A stretch of 40,540 nucleotides of DNA from positions 1-40,540 of IMG/VR virus record IMGVR_UViG_3300028802_000039; one strand, 5' to 3'. This stretch comes from a virus. The notes beneath the pieces were generated by a model. It ran no database searches and was not told the origin of the DNA. It saw nothing but the letters and a program-made list of their open reading frames with translations. Position 1 is the stretch's first letter. Every line of letters begins with the position of its first letter. The translations under genes were made by a program, and so were the position numbers. This document shows, in pieces, positions 7,682 to 16,626 of this stretch.

Positions 7682-8980
7682 ATGCACGGCACAGAACGAC
7701 GGGCATGGCTTAAACGGCTTGCAACGCCACCGGCGGTCTATGCCGAGATCAGCGGCACACCGTCCGAGGGTCAGATTGCGCAATTTATTGACGACCACAC
7801 GCTGAAAGGAATTGATGCAATTGGCAGCAGCGGCGGCTCGCAGGGCGACGGCTCGGGCGAGGGAGGCCCGCCAGGTCCGCAGGGCGAACCTGGGCCTGCG
7901 GGGCCGCCAGGGCCGCAAGGAAGTCCTGGTCCGCAGGGCGACACCGGTATAACCGGATCGCAGGGGCCGGCGGGCATTCCAGGAGCCACAGGGCCGCAAG
8001 GTCCGGCTGGTGCCGATGGCGCGGGCTCACCAGCGACGGCGCCACCGCTAATGGACGCCACGCCTGCGGTGGTCGGCACGTCGATGCTCTTCGCGCGTCA
8101 GGATCACGTCCACCCGACCGACACATCGCGAGTGGCGAAGGCCGGCGATACCATGACGGGCAACCTGATTATACAGAAAGACACACCGGCTCTCGTTCTT
8201 AGGCGCACGACAGATATCGATGCTCAGGTGCAAGGAGTTAATAGCAACAACAAGGTGCGCTGGAACGTGGTGCTCGGCGGCGGTGCGGAGACAGGCGCGA
8301 GCGCCGGATCGGACTTCGCATTGATTGCCGTCTTGGACGACGATAGTTACTACAGCACTCTTGGCATCCAGCGGTCGACTGGCGACGCGACTTTCCACCA
8401 CCACATCACGGTGCCTGGCGGCGCTGGGTTTGCCGGCTCTCCGCCCAATGTCGCTCCCGGATATGTCAACACCGATGTCGGCATCTCTATTACGGACAAC
8501 GGTGGCTTTGCAGTGAGCCGTGCCGCCGGTAATTCTGGTTTGTTCAATTCAAACCAGGACGGCACGCTGATGTTGTGGAACAGGAGCGGCAACACGGTCG
8601 GCACCATCGGCGTTACGGCGACCAACACGACCTACAACACATCATCCAGCGGCGAGCTGAAAGAGGATTTGCAATCGTTTGATGCTGGCAAAATCATCGA
8701 CGACACCCGCGTGTTTGATTTCAAGTGGAAGGCCACGGGGGAGCGATCGTTTGGGGTAATCGCGCAGCAAGCAATTACGGTTTACCCAAACGCAGTTACG
8801 TTTGATGAGGCGAATGATTGGTGGGGCATCGACTACAGCAAGTATGTGCCGGTGTTGCTGCAGGAGCTGCAGGCGCTGCGCGCGCGGGTCGCTGCACTGG
8901 AAGGCAAGACTGACCTCAAGCCCACGCGGGGGCAACTCGCCGAGGAGCTCGCGGCCAGCATCGGTGGGAAGTCGACATGA
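7682..8980 (+). CDS. Collagen-like fibre with C-terminal S74 chaperone domain
   Basis: This 432-residue fibre has a short N-terminal attachment region, a Gly-X-Y block at about residues 61-113, and a [20 protein letters not shown] motif common at the base of phage fibre shafts. A beta-rich region precedes the C-terminal intramolecular chaperone of the peptidase S74 type. In that domain [14 protein letters not shown] carries the expected Ser/Lys catalytic pair, followed by [29 protein letters not shown] and a terminal coiled coil. S74 domains fold trimeric fibres and then cut themselves off. The gene starts just after the preceding stop with no clear Shine-Dalgarno sequence, so reinitiation is likely. 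Its location between portal and connector genes is unusual for a fibre. Confidence 0.85.
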   Translation: MHGTERRAWLKRLATPPAVYAEISGTPSEGQIAQFIDDHTLKGIDAIGSSGGSQGDGSGEGGPPGPQGEPGPAGPPGPQGSPGPQGDTGITGSQGPAGIPGATGPQGPAGADGAGSPATAPPLMDATPAVVGTSMLFARQDHVHPTDTSRVAKAGDTMTGNLIIQKDTPALVLRRTTDIDAQVQGVNSNNKVRWNVVLGGGAETGASAGSDFALIAVLDDDSYYSTLGIQRSTGDATFHHHITVPGGAGFAGSPPNVAPGYVNTDVGISITDNGGFAVSRAAGNSGLFNSNQDGTLMLWNRSGNTVGTIGVTATNTTYNTSSSGELKEDLQSFDAGKIIDDTRVFDFKWKATGERSFGVIAQQAITVYPNAVTFDEANDWWGIDYSKYVPVLLQELQALRARVAALEGKTDLKPTRGQLAEELAASIGGKST

Positions 8981-9012
8981 TCGACTATCCCCTTATGCGC
9001 CGGGCCGCATAA
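8977..9012 (+). CDS. Possible 11-codon leader peptide before collagen gene 3
   Basis: ATG at 8977 overlaps the fibre stop codon (ATGA) and reads [11 protein letters not shown] before TAA at 9010-9012. The reading frame runs through the left arm and loop of a perfect hairpin whose right arm holds the next gene's ribosome binding site. Its first nine bases, ATGATCGAC, recur at the start of the next gene (9022). It may be a coupling leader; it is too short for confidence on its own. Confidence 0.35.
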   Translation: MIDYPLMRRAA

Positions 9013-9018
9013 GGGGAT
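8987..9018 (+). promoter_or_regulatory. Perfect hairpin covering the ribosome binding site of collagen gene 3
   Basis: ATCCCCTTATGCG (8987-8999) and CGCATAAGGGGAT (9006-9018) form a 13-bp perfect stem with a 6-base loop. AAGGGGAT in the right arm is the Shine-Dalgarno sequence for the ATG at 9022. The hairpin should repress translation unless it is opened, for example by a ribosome reading the small ORF that begins at 8977. Confidence 0.7.
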
Positions 9019-9021
9019 GAT

Positions 9022-9546
9022 ATGATCGACAAACCGGCTATCCCCATCCCGCAATACACGATCTTCGAGGCGATCGGTACATGCCTCGCGGTGGCGCGGC
9101 GGGCATTGGACGAAGTGCGGACCCTGGCGCGCATCCCTGGCCCGCGCGGGATCAAGGGCGACCGCGGCGAGCAAGGCAAAGATGGGCCGGCGGGGTGCGA
9201 CGGATATCCAGGCTACGCCTGCGGCTTGTACGATGAGCAGACGCAGTATCGTGCGCTCGACGTCGTCACGTTCAACGGCAGCGAATGGCGGGCGCGCTGC
9301 GACAATCCGGGGTCATTGCCGGGTGATGACTGGCTGCTTGGCGCCAAGAAGGGCGAACCCGGCAAGCCGGGGCCGCGCGGCCCGCAAGGCGAGCGCGGCG
9401 AGGCCGGACTGCCGGGGCCACCAGGGGTCGGCATCGATGCGATTGATTTTGAGGATTGGTCGCTGGTGTTCACACTCTCGGACGGCATTGTAAAGGTTTG
9501 TGATCTGCGGCCAATCTTCGAGCGTTACGACGCGGAGCGACGCTGA
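9022..9546 (+). CDS. Collagen-like protein 3 with carbohydrate-binding-like module
   Basis: This 174-residue protein has a helical start, a first Gly-X-Y block (GPRGIKGDRGEQGKDGPAG, about residues 40-60) and a compact module of about 35 residues. The module reads YRALDVVTFNGSEWRA, then NPGSLPGDDWLL. A second Gly-X-Y block (about 110-137) and a beta-rich C-terminus follow. The middle module resembles small chitin-binding/CBM5-like folds often placed between collagen repeats in phage fibres. A role in surface attachment is inferred. Translation is probably controlled by the hairpin at 8987-9018. Confidence 0.72.
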   Translation: MIDKPAIPIPQYTIFEAIGTCLAVARRALDEVRTLARIPGPRGIKGDRGEQGKDGPAGCDGYPGYACGLYDEQTQYRALDVVTFNGSEWRARCDNPGSLPGDDWLLGAKKGEPGKPGPRGPQGERGEAGLPGPPGVGIDAIDFEDWSLVFTLSDGIVKVCDLRPIFERYDAERR

Positions 9547-9548
9547 AC

Positions 9549-10214
9549 GTGGATGTTTTGAAGTTGCCGCATTTCACCGTCGTCACGCCGGCGACCGACC
9601 TGACGCTGTTGACGCCAGAGGAAATACGCGTTGCCGCCGGGCTCGACCGAGCCGACACCAGCCAGGACGAGACGCTCGCGGAATACGAGGCGGAGGTCGC
9701 CGCCGAGATCGCGTCCGATTGCGCCATCGCGAGCGACGGCGTCAACCCGCCCACGCTGCGGTCGGAGGAATGCACCGACGTGTTTCGTTACTGTTCCTCC
9801 GGTGCGCTGTGGCTCTCGCGCAAGCATGTGAGCGACGTCTCGCAAATTCTGGAAAACGCGGTCGCGCTGACGCCGGCCGATTGGTTGCTGGAGGCCGAGA
9901 CCGGCAAGCTGATGCGCCTGGCCGGCAATGCGAAGTGCTGCTGGAGCGGGACCATCGTCGAGGTGTCCTACACCGCCGGCTTCGACGTCGTGCCGAACGA
10001 GCTCAAGGCCGAAGCCAAGTCACGCATCAAGTTCAAGGCGTCGGAAGGCTCCCGCGATCCGCTGGCGCGCTCGATCCGTACCGACATCCCGGATGTCGAA
10101 AGCCGGCAGGTCGACTATCAGGTCGGCGGGCTCTCGCGCCTGATGGGCGAGGGCCTTGCGCCCGAGAGCGAGCGGCGGCTGCGGCGCTTCATGACCCAGA
10201 GCATGGTCGGCTGA
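9549..10214 (+). CDS. Head-tail connector protein (gp6-like adaptor)
   Basis: This 221-residue protein begins at GTG 9549, two bases after the previous stop. LTPEEIRVAAGLD near residue 24, the helical middle and the VSYTAGFDVVPNELKAEAKSRIKF segment match the general plan of gp6-like adaptors. These bind the portal and form the upper part of the head-tail connector. The C-terminus (GLAPESERRLRRFMTQSMV) is a basic helix, as in the family. The next gene starts within its stop codon (TGATG), and the gene order portal, connector, closure, terminator supports the call. Confidence 0.78.
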   Translation: MDVLKLPHFTVVTPATDLTLLTPEEIRVAAGLDRADTSQDETLAEYEAEVAAEIASDCAIASDGVNPPTLRSEECTDVFRYCSSGALWLSRKHVSDVSQILENAVALTPADWLLEAETGKLMRLAGNAKCCWSGTIVEVSYTAGFDVVPNELKAEAKSRIKFKASEGSRDPLARSIRTDIPDVESRQVDYQVGGLSRLMGEGLAPESERRLRRFMTQSMVG

Positions 10215-10573
10215 TGGGCGAGTTGACGGCAGCGCAGGCGACCGCCGACTGGGAAGCCGCGCTCGACCGTGTGGGCGAGACGATCGAGATCGGGCGCCAG
10301 TCCGGAACCGACTCCAGCAACGTCGTCCGGGTGCAATGCCGCGCCCGCGTGAAAAGCGACCGGCCGCACGTTCTTGCCGAGGACATCCAACAAGGCGAGG
10401 TCATCATTCGCGCGTTTTATCCCGACCTCGTCGCGGGCTCCTTCCCGCTGCCGGTGCGAAGCACTGACCACGTCGTCATCCGGGGCGAGCGGAAACGGAT
10501 CAACTCGGTCGACAACAACACCGGGCGCATCGGCACGACGCAGATCTTCGTCAAGATCGGAGCGGTGGGTTGA
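10214..10573 (+). CDS. Head closure (head-tail joining) protein
   Basis: This 119-residue protein starts at the ATG overlapping the adaptor stop. It is mostly beta-structured, with a pattern (VQCRARVKS, PVRSTDHVVIRGERKRINSV, TQIFVKIGAV) that fits the small beta-barrel head-tail joining proteins which plug the portal after packaging. The assignment rests on size, fold impression and position between adaptor and tail terminator. The in-frame extension upstream to 9500 is a shadow of the adaptor gene. Confidence 0.68.
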   Translation: MGELTAAQATADWEAALDRVGETIEIGRQSGTDSSNVVRVQCRARVKSDRPHVLAEDIQQGEVIIRAFYPDLVAGSFPLPVRSTDHVVIRGERKRINSVDNNTGRIGTTQIFVKIGAVG

Positions 10574-11022
10574 CGACGGTCACGCAGGCGCGGCTTGCGC
10601 TGCGCGCCGTTATGGAAAATGGCAACATCGTCGATGGGGCAAACAATCCGGTGCCGCTGCGCTGGCAGAACGAGCCCGAGGCCGATCTGCCCGATGAGCC
10701 GGCGCCGTTCGTCTACACCGAATTCCTGGTCGAGAGCGGCGTGTTCGTGGAGCACGGCCGCGGACGTGGTTACAACCGCTACCGCAACTTTGCGCGCGCC
10801 GTCTCGTGGTGCTTCGTCCCGCAGGATACCGGCCTGGACCAGGCCGAGCTGATCGCCAACCAGATCGCCAATCTGCTGCGCAGCTACAAGGACGCGGCAA
10901 TTACCTGCGAGCAGGCCGACGTGTTTCCTGGCGATAGCCTGGCGCCGGCCGGTGGCACCAACCTCGGCAACTACGCGTCGGCCGCGTGCGAAACCACCCT
11001 GTTTTTCGATCTGGTCGGTTAA
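10570..11022 (+). CDS. Tail terminator/completion protein
   Basis: This 150-residue protein uses TTG at 10570, which overlaps the preceding stop (TTGA). Size, beta content and the FVYTEFLVESGVFVEHGRGRG and ACETTLFFDLVG strands resemble the small tail terminator proteins that cap the tail tube (DUF4128-like). It lies immediately before the tail tube gene, the usual place. The function is inferred mainly from position. Confidence 0.65.
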   Translation: MTTVTQARLALRAVMENGNIVDGANNPVPLRWQNEPEADLPDEPAPFVYTEFLVESGVFVEHGRGRGYNRYRNFARAVSWCFVPQDTGLDQAELIANQIANLLRSYKDAAITCEQADVFPGDSLAPAGGTNLGNYASAACETTLFFDLVG

Positions 11023-11041
11023 CCCTAAAGGAGCCAAGGCC

Positions 11042-12301
11042 ATGCCCGTCGTCGCCGAAACCAGAGCCGAACGGCTCTCCTACAAGCTCTACACCGATCC
11101 GCTCATCCAGTCGCAGACCGTGCCGGACCCGCTGACCGATCCGGGCACCGCTCTGGGGCAGGTTCTGCGCTATCTGTCGCACGATCTGCAATTGACCAAA
11201 GACCAATACAGGCCCACCGAAATGAGAGAGGACCGACAGCGCCCGATGGGCAATGACGGGTCGAAGACGATCGCCGGCACGATCAAGGGCTATCTCAGTG
11301 CGGGGACGCAGCAAGACCTGTTTGCCGCCATCATGCGCAATACCTGGTCGCCCTCCGTCAGCACCACCGAGGCCGTGTTAACCTCGGTTGCGTTCTCGAA
11401 ATCCGCCAAGACGATCACCTTCGGCGGCGGCGACCCGGTTGCGGCTGGGTTCGGTGTCGGGGAGACCATCGCCGTTAGCGGCATCACCGGCCTCAATCTC
11501 AATCAGAGGTTCTCCATCCTCGGCTTCGGCGGCACCAGCCACCGCGTCGTGACAGTGTTTCCGGCGCCGGCCGAGGACCTCGCCGCAGTGACGACGTTCG
11601 GCGTTGCCAATGTCGGCAAGACGATCACCAACCCGAATGCAACGCTCAGCTTCGTCAATTACAAATTCGCGCTCGAGCTCTACAGCCCGGAAGTCGATCT
11701 GGCGCGGCTCTACACCGAATGCCGCGTCGGCAGCATGGACCTCGACATTCCGGTCAACGACAACCCGAAGCTTGACTTCGGCGTCATGGGCCGCGGCCGC
11801 CAGCTCTACAAGACGACTGCGGCGCCGTTCTTCACTGCGCCAGCCAACGAGACCTCGTCCGACATCCCGACCGCCATGGACGGGTTGCTGCTCTTCGACG
11901 GACAGCCGTTTGGCGTTGCGACCAGCGTCAAAATCTCGGTCAAGCTCAACCCGCAGCCGGCCAAGGTGATCAACCCGCAAGGCTTGGTCGCGGCGATCTT
12001 CCTCGACGACTTCGTCTGCGACGGCACGTTCGCCGCGTATGTCGACGATACGCTGCTGTTCGATCTGCACGCCGACAATGTCGAGTTCGGCCTGCTGGTC
12101 TATCTGCCGGCGCAGCCGCGCCAAGCCGCGACCCCGGCTAATACGTTTTACCTGCCGCGCATCCGCATTTTGACGTTGCAGGAACAGGACAGCGCCGGCG
12201 GCAAGATGGTCAACGCCACCTTCGAGGCGGCGCGCTATTTCGGCACCACGCCCGGCATCCCCTCGACGACCTTGCAAATCAGCGACACCAACGCGGTGTA
12301 A
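11042..12301 (+). CDS. Major tail tube protein
   Basis: This 419-residue protein is preceded by a strong Shine-Dalgarno sequence (AAAGGAG at 11028), as expected for an abundant virion protein. Its order, between the tail terminator and the G/GT chaperones, is that of the major tail protein. The N-terminus (GTALGQVLRYLSHDLQLTKD) and the beta-strand-rich body with paired strands (SKSAKTITFGG and ANVGKTITNP) fit a tube protein with an inserted Ig-like segment. MGRGRQLYKTTAAPFFTAPA and the LLFDGQPFGVATSVKISVKL core are typical of the alphaproteobacterial version. The in-frame start at 10952 is a shadow. Confidence 0.82.
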   Translation: MPVVAETRAERLSYKLYTDPLIQSQTVPDPLTDPGTALGQVLRYLSHDLQLTKDQYRPTEMREDRQRPMGNDGSKTIAGTIKGYLSAGTQQDLFAAIMRNTWSPSVSTTEAVLTSVAFSKSAKTITFGGGDPVAAGFGVGETIAVSGITGLNLNQRFSILGFGGTSHRVVTVFPAPAEDLAAVTTFGVANVGKTITNPNATLSFVNYKFALELYSPEVDLARLYTECRVGSMDLDIPVNDNPKLDFGVMGRGRQLYKTTAAPFFTAPANETSSDIPTAMDGLLLFDGQPFGVATSVKISVKLNPQPAKVINPQGLVAAIFLDDFVCDGTFAAYVDDTLLFDLHADNVEFGLLVYLPAQPRQAATPANTFYLPRIRILTLQEQDSAGGKMVNATFEAARYFGTTPGIPSTTLQISDTNAV

Positions 12302-12315
12302 ATCCGGAGTTGTCC

Positions 12316-12792
12316 ATGCCTTCAAAATTTGCCGCGCTGGCGGCTGACGTTACGGCGCCCTATCGCGTCGAGTTGCGCGATCCACGAACCGACCTGGTGC
12401 TGCGCGACGGCGACGGCAATGTCGCCTATATCGACGTGCTCTCGTCCGATTGCGAACGCGCGCGAGAATTCGAGAAGGGCAAGCGCAAGGATCTGCGCCA
12501 GCGGATCATGCGATCGAGAACCGGGAGCATCGACGCCTCGGACCAGATCGAGGACAATATCGCGCTGCTCGCGCTGCTGACGGTCGGCTGGCACCTGGTG
12601 GATCTGCGCGGTGAGGTCATCGATCTGCCGTGCACGGCGGAAAATGCCGCCGAGCTCTACAGCGAGCCCGGGCTGGCATATGTTTTCAACGCGGTCTGGT
12701 TTGCGGCTAACAGTGTCGCAAATTTTTTGCCGTCCGGGTCGCCGACCTCCTCCGCTACGGGGAATGGGCGTTTGCAAACCAGCGCCGATTGA
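12316..12792 (+). CDS. Tail assembly chaperone G
   Basis: This 158-residue product lies between tail tube and tape measure and corresponds to lambda gpG. CCGGAG at 12304 lies 7 bases before the ATG at 12316, which is chosen over the TTG at 12310. The last roughly 20 codons after the slippery site (SGSPTSSATGNGRLQTSAD) are low-complexity, as expected for a zero-frame end read only when no frameshift occurs. It binds the tape measure protein during tail assembly. Confidence 0.82.
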   Translation: MPSKFAALAADVTAPYRVELRDPRTDLVLRDGDGNVAYIDVLSSDCERAREFEKGKRKDLRQRIMRSRTGSIDASDQIEDNIALLALLTVGWHLVDLRGEVIDLPCTAENAAELYSEPGLAYVFNAVWFAANSVANFLPSGSPTSSATGNGRLQTSAD

Positions 12793-13166
12793 ACGACGGC
12801 GCCAGCGAGGGCGAGCACCTCGGCGCCGCCGCGCAGACGCTGCGCAAGATCGGCCGCGGCGACAAGGCCAGGGCGATCAACGAGGATGGCGCGCCGCCGT
12901 TTCCTTTCGAACTCGAATATCTCTGGTCGACATTCCACGACGTCTCCATGGGCCTCGTCGTGTCTGGCATGGCGCTGCCGACCATCACCTGGGAAACCCT
13001 GCAGGCTTACGAGCAACTCAACGGCTCGCTCGAGCCGTGGGAGCGGCGAGCACTGATGCGGCTCTCGAGCGCGCGCGCACACATTCTATCGACCCGGCCG
13101 GCGGAACAACCACCAAAGGAGACGCAGCCACATGGGCGTAAGCTTTCGCGTCGATCCGATCGATAG
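12316..13166 (+). CDS. Tail assembly chaperone GT (made by -1 frameshift)
   Basis: The zero frame from 12316 runs to TTT TTG at 12724-12729 and then slips back one base. The -1 frame continues as AVRVADLLRYGEWAFANQRR and then LNDGASEG, open to the stop at 13164-13166. The fusion is about 283 residues. The coding quality of the -1 frame starts exactly at the slip site, before the TTG at 12789 that an ORF caller would choose. By analogy to lambda gpGT, the T domain recruits tail tube protein to the tape measure. Confidence 0.85.
12720..12729 (+). promoter_or_regulatory. -1 ribosomal frameshift slippery site
   Basis: The sequence AAATTTTTTG contains two valid heptamers in the zero frame, A AAT TTT (12720-12726) and T TTT TTG (12723-12729). 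Both allow simultaneous -1 re-pairing. The GC-rich sequence just downstream (CCGTCCGGGTCGCCGACC) could form a stimulatory structure. Confidence 0.82.
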
Positions 13167-13824
13167 GATGACCAGGACGCTGCTGTCGGGACTGGACGAG
13201 CAGCGCCAGGCCATGGCCGCGGAATTCGCGCGCGATGAGATTGCCCGCGCCGAGGCGGTCAACAAGGCGGCGACCGGCGGTGAGGTCAAATACACCGTTT
13301 CGGTCGATGGCCGTGTAGGGGCGCCGCTCGAAAGCGTCAACACCAACGGCGGCTCGATCATCGCCGAATTCAACCTCGGCACCGACGTCCTGCGTTGGAT
13401 TGCGGACACGCTCAAGGCGCGCTCGCCGTCGAGGAGCGGCCGCTATATCGCCGCCCAGGTCATGTTCGCCGATGGGCGCGAGACCTCGCCTTATGGGCGG
13501 GTGCCGCCGGCCGACGAATATGTATTTCTGGACACGGCACCGTATTCGCCGAAGATCGAAATGGGCAAGACCAAAGCGGGGCGCAGCTTTACGCTCTCTG
13601 CCTCGAATGAGCGCGTCTACGACCGCACCGCCAAGGAAGCGCGCAGCAAGTTCAAGGATATTGCAGACATTGCGTACAGCTTTCGTCAGCTCGCTGGGCA
13701 TCATGCCAAGGCTTATCGGCGGGCGAAAGCCTATGCAGACCATGCCGGCCGTGGCCGCGCCGGTCGCGGGGCCGGCTCGGTGGTCGGTGCGCCGGCAATC
13801 GTCGTCAAGATGAAGGGCTTGTAG
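13132..13824 (+). CDS. Conserved tail-region protein, function unknown
   Basis: This 230-residue protein overlaps the GT reading frame by 35 bases and ends just before the tape measure gene. It has a helical, charged N-terminus (MTRTLLSGLDEQRQAMAAEF), a central VKYTVSVDGRVGAPLESVN beta segment and VLRWIADTLKARSPSRSGRY. The C-terminus is basic and Gly/Arg-rich (GRGRAGRGAG). The layout loosely recalls HK97 gp10-type proteins, but those usually sit upstream of the tail tube gene. It is probably a tail assembly or minor tail protein; no firm family is recognised. Confidence 0.6.
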   Translation: MGVSFRVDPIDRMTRTLLSGLDEQRQAMAAEFARDEIARAEAVNKAATGGEVKYTVSVDGRVGAPLESVNTNGGSIIAEFNLGTDVLRWIADTLKARSPSRSGRYIAAQVMFADGRETSPYGRVPPADEYVFLDTAPYSPKIEMGKTKAGRSFTLSASNERVYDRTAKEARSKFKDIADIAYSFRQLAGHHAKAYRRAKAYADHAGRGRAGRGAGSVVGAPAIVVKMKGL

Positions 13825-13827
13825 GTC

Positions 13828-16620
13828 ATGGCGACGACGCAAGAAGCGATCGCGCGCCTGCGCATGATCTTCGAGACGCAAGGCGCCGACGTCGCCGTTG
13901 CCGAGATGAAGAAACTCGAGGCGTCGTCGACCAGCCTGGGGACGAGCTCGCTCAATCTCGACCGCGCGTTTGGAAACCTCGAGCGGCGCTACAGCGAGAC
14001 GGCGCGTGCTACGTTTGAATATGAGCGCGCCATGAAGACGCTCAACGCCGCGGTCGCGCAGAACCCTGCGCTAGGCGAGCGGGCGGCGGCGGTGCAACAG
14101 ACGCTTGCTGCACGCTATCAAGCGACAATGCAGGCGACACACCAGGCAGGACAGGCGCAGACGGCGTTTGGCCAGGTCAGTCAGGCAGTGCAGGCGCAGG
14201 CGCAGGGACTGGCTGCTTCAACAGGCGTGCTGGGTTCGTCGCTCTCGACGCTCGGCAGATTTGGAACGGTCGCGGCTGTGGGCATCGGTGCGGTCGCTCT
14301 GGCTTATAACAAACTCGACGAGGGTGTTACGAAGACCGCGCAGTATGCGCGCGACATCTCCCACTTTGCGGAAGAGACAGGACTGACGACATCGCAAGTT
14401 CAGGGGCTCAACAAAGAGGCCACTCGATTCGGCATTTCGACCGAAGAGCTGCATGCCGGCCTCCAGCGTTTCACCGCCGGCTTCCAAGAAGTGCGCAGCG
14501 GCGGTGGCGCCATGCTCGACATCATCACCAAGATCGACCCTGCACTCGCCCGACAGGCGGTGGCGGCTGGCAGTGAGACAGAAGCGTTGACCGTCGTCGG
14601 CGAAGCTCTGCGCCGCGCGACCAACGAATTCGACCGGGCTCGGCTGGCGCGCGCCGCCTTTGGCCGCGGCGGCTCCGATATTGCGCTGATGGTGAAGGAC
14701 CTCGACCTTGGCGCCGTGACGGATCGCTACAAGGACCGCGGCCTGTCGCAAGAGATCATTGAAGACCTCAAGAAACTACAGTCGGAAATCGACGCGCGCG
14801 GGTCCAATATTTCAAATAAAATCTATGGCTATTTCGGAGTGCCATGGCTTGAAGCCAAAAACAACGTATTGGCTTATCTCGAGGCGGTGCTGAAAATCGG
14901 ATTGACATCGGACGCGACAAAATCAAAGAGCGGCGGCGAGGCTCTTGGCGGCATGCTCGATGTCTTGCGCAGTTCGTCGCCATTGCTCGCATCGAGTATC
15001 CAGGCCGCCCTCGCCCTTGCCAACGCTACTACTAAGGTTGACGAAGAAACAAAGAAGGCCGTGACCGATCAGGAACGGCTCGCCGGCGCATTCAAGCAAA
15101 CGGAGGCAACGACCAAGCCAACGACTGCCGCCCCGGACCCGCGCGGGCAAGTGCAGTTTGAGACGGCACAAGTCGCGCCCGGCACCTATGACAGGCAGCT
15201 CGAGGCGATCAAGGCCATCAAGGCGGAGTATCCCGGCCTGGTGGCGCAGGACGCGATCCGAATGGCGCAGCTCGAGGATCAACTCCGCATCGCGCAGGCC
15301 ATGCCGGGTGTCGCGCGACTGGAAGCCCAGGAGCAGGCTCGCATCAATCAGCTCCGGCTCGAGGGCAAGACCTTGCAGCAGGCGACGGCGATGGCCGGCA
15401 AGGAGCGCGCTGTCGCGGAGGCGCAGATCAGTACAGCAGCGCAGCAACAATTACTCAATCTGCAAAATCAACATGCCGTCGCAGCGGCGGTGACCGGCCA
15501 GGCGAAAATACGCGCGCAAGAGATGGCGACGATCAATACTCTCCTGCAGCAAGGCGTCAGCCTGGAGGAGGCAACCGCCGTTGCCGCGCAAGCGCGGGCG
15601 AATGCGGAGGCGGCGGTCAATGCGCAAATAAAGGAGCAGGTTTATAAATTGGATCAATCGTCGGAATTGATCCGTGCGCAGATGGCCGACCTGGAGGCGC
15701 AAGCCGGCAATGAAAATAAAATTCTAGGCATCAATGAAATGAACGTCCGTGCTCAGCAGGCCTACAACGACGCTATTCGTCAGGGCGCCAGTGAGATGGA
15801 CGCCATGAACCTCCAAGCGGCGACGATGAATAATCTTCTGGCGCAGCGGGCGAAGCAAATTGCGCAGATCCGAATACAGCAGATGCAGCAAGATGCAGCG
15901 GAGATAGATGCGGAGCGGAAGCGACAGGATTCGGAATTCGATGCAGCACAGAAGAAGACATATCGGCAGACTGGAATCGAGGAAATGGTCCAGCAACTGA
16001 TGGAGGCTGCCAAAGCTGGATCGGGGCTTGCGAAGACCTTCTTGTCCGGAAACCTGACCGCAGCGTCTCTGGTGAAGAATAGGGAATTGCCACAGCTCGT
16101 GGCCGCGGCTCAGCAAGAGGTGGCGTTTACACAGGCGCAGAAGCCGGCGCAGGATCAGCTTGTGTCATTGCAGAACCAATACCGCCTCGGCGCCGCCGCC
16201 ACACCGCAGGAGAAGGCGCAAATCCAAGCGCAGATCACCTATGAGGATCTGATGAAGCAAGGCGTGTCCTCCGATCTGGCGCACCAGGTCGCCAATCAGG
16301 AATTGGCGAATGCAATGCAGCAGCTCGCCAGTTCGGTTGACGCCAATACCACTGCGCTGCAAGACCAGCTCGACCCGATCTACACCGAAGGCAGGGCGGC
16401 GCTGCGGATCGGCTATTACGGCGAGGGCGCTGGCGGCACCGCGCGCACCGTTACCGGGACCGGCTACGCCACCGGCGCGCCCGCCAACGAGAATGCACCA
16501 AGCGGCAATCTGATCGTCATCAACAACAACTTCCCGGCCGGCGCGATCATGGGCGACAGACGGACGCAATACCTGGCTGCGAACGCCTATGGGCGGGCGG
16601 TCGCAGCAACTGGCAAATAA
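13828..16620 (+). CDS. Tail tape measure protein
   Basis: At 930 residues this is the longest tail gene, placed directly after the chaperones. It is almost wholly helical, with long Gln/Ala-rich coiled stretches (AAVQQTLAARYQATMQATHQ), a hydrophobic segment near residue 150 (VAAVGIGAVALAY) and repeated blocks near residues 495-620 with the pattern QARINQLRLEGKTLQQATAM / TINTLLQQGVSLEEATAVAA. It sets tail length and is thought to enter the host envelope on DNA ejection. The C-terminus carries NLIVINNNFPAGAIMGD. The middle section (about 14750-16100) is lower in GC than the ends, which may mark a recombinant segment. Confidence 0.9.
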   Translation: MATTQEAIARLRMIFETQGADVAVAEMKKLEASSTSLGTSSLNLDRAFGNLERRYSETARATFEYERAMKTLNAAVAQNPALGERAAAVQQTLAARYQATMQATHQAGQAQTAFGQVSQAVQAQAQGLAASTGVLGSSLSTLGRFGTVAAVGIGAVALAYNKLDEGVTKTAQYARDISHFAEETGLTTSQVQGLNKEATRFGISTEELHAGLQRFTAGFQEVRSGGGAMLDIITKIDPALARQAVAAGSETEALTVVGEALRRATNEFDRARLARAAFGRGGSDIALMVKDLDLGAVTDRYKDRGLSQEIIEDLKKLQSEIDARGSNISNKIYGYFGVPWLEAKNNVLAYLEAVLKIGLTSDATKSKSGGEALGGMLDVLRSSSPLLASSIQAALALANATTKVDEETKKAVTDQERLAGAFKQTEATTKPTTAAPDPRGQVQFETAQVAPGTYDRQLEAIKAIKAEYPGLVAQDAIRMAQLEDQLRIAQAMPGVARLEAQEQARINQLRLEGKTLQQATAMAGKERAVAEAQISTAAQQQLLNLQNQHAVAAAVTGQAKIRAQEMATINTLLQQGVSLEEATAVAAQARANAEAAVNAQIKEQVYKLDQSSELIRAQMADLEAQAGNENKILGINEMNVRAQQAYNDAIRQGASEMDAMNLQAATMNNLLAQRAKQIAQIRIQQMQQDAAEIDAERKRQDSEFDAAQKKTYRQTGIEEMVQQLMEAAKAGSGLAKTFLSGNLTAASLVKNRELPQLVAAAQQEVAFTQAQKPAQDQLVSLQNQYRLGAAATPQEKAQIQAQITYEDLMKQGVSSDLAHQVANQELANAMQQLASSVDANTTALQDQLDPIYTEGRAALRIGYYGEGAGGTARTVTGTGYATGAPANENAPSGNLIVINNNFPAGAIMGDRRTQYLAANAYGRAVAATGK

Positions 16621-16626
16621 ACAAAA

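Noticed and set aside
7147-9546. Diversity-generating retroelement acting on the fibre genes
   Set aside because: No reverse transcriptase gene or template/variable repeat pair was seen anywhere in the window.
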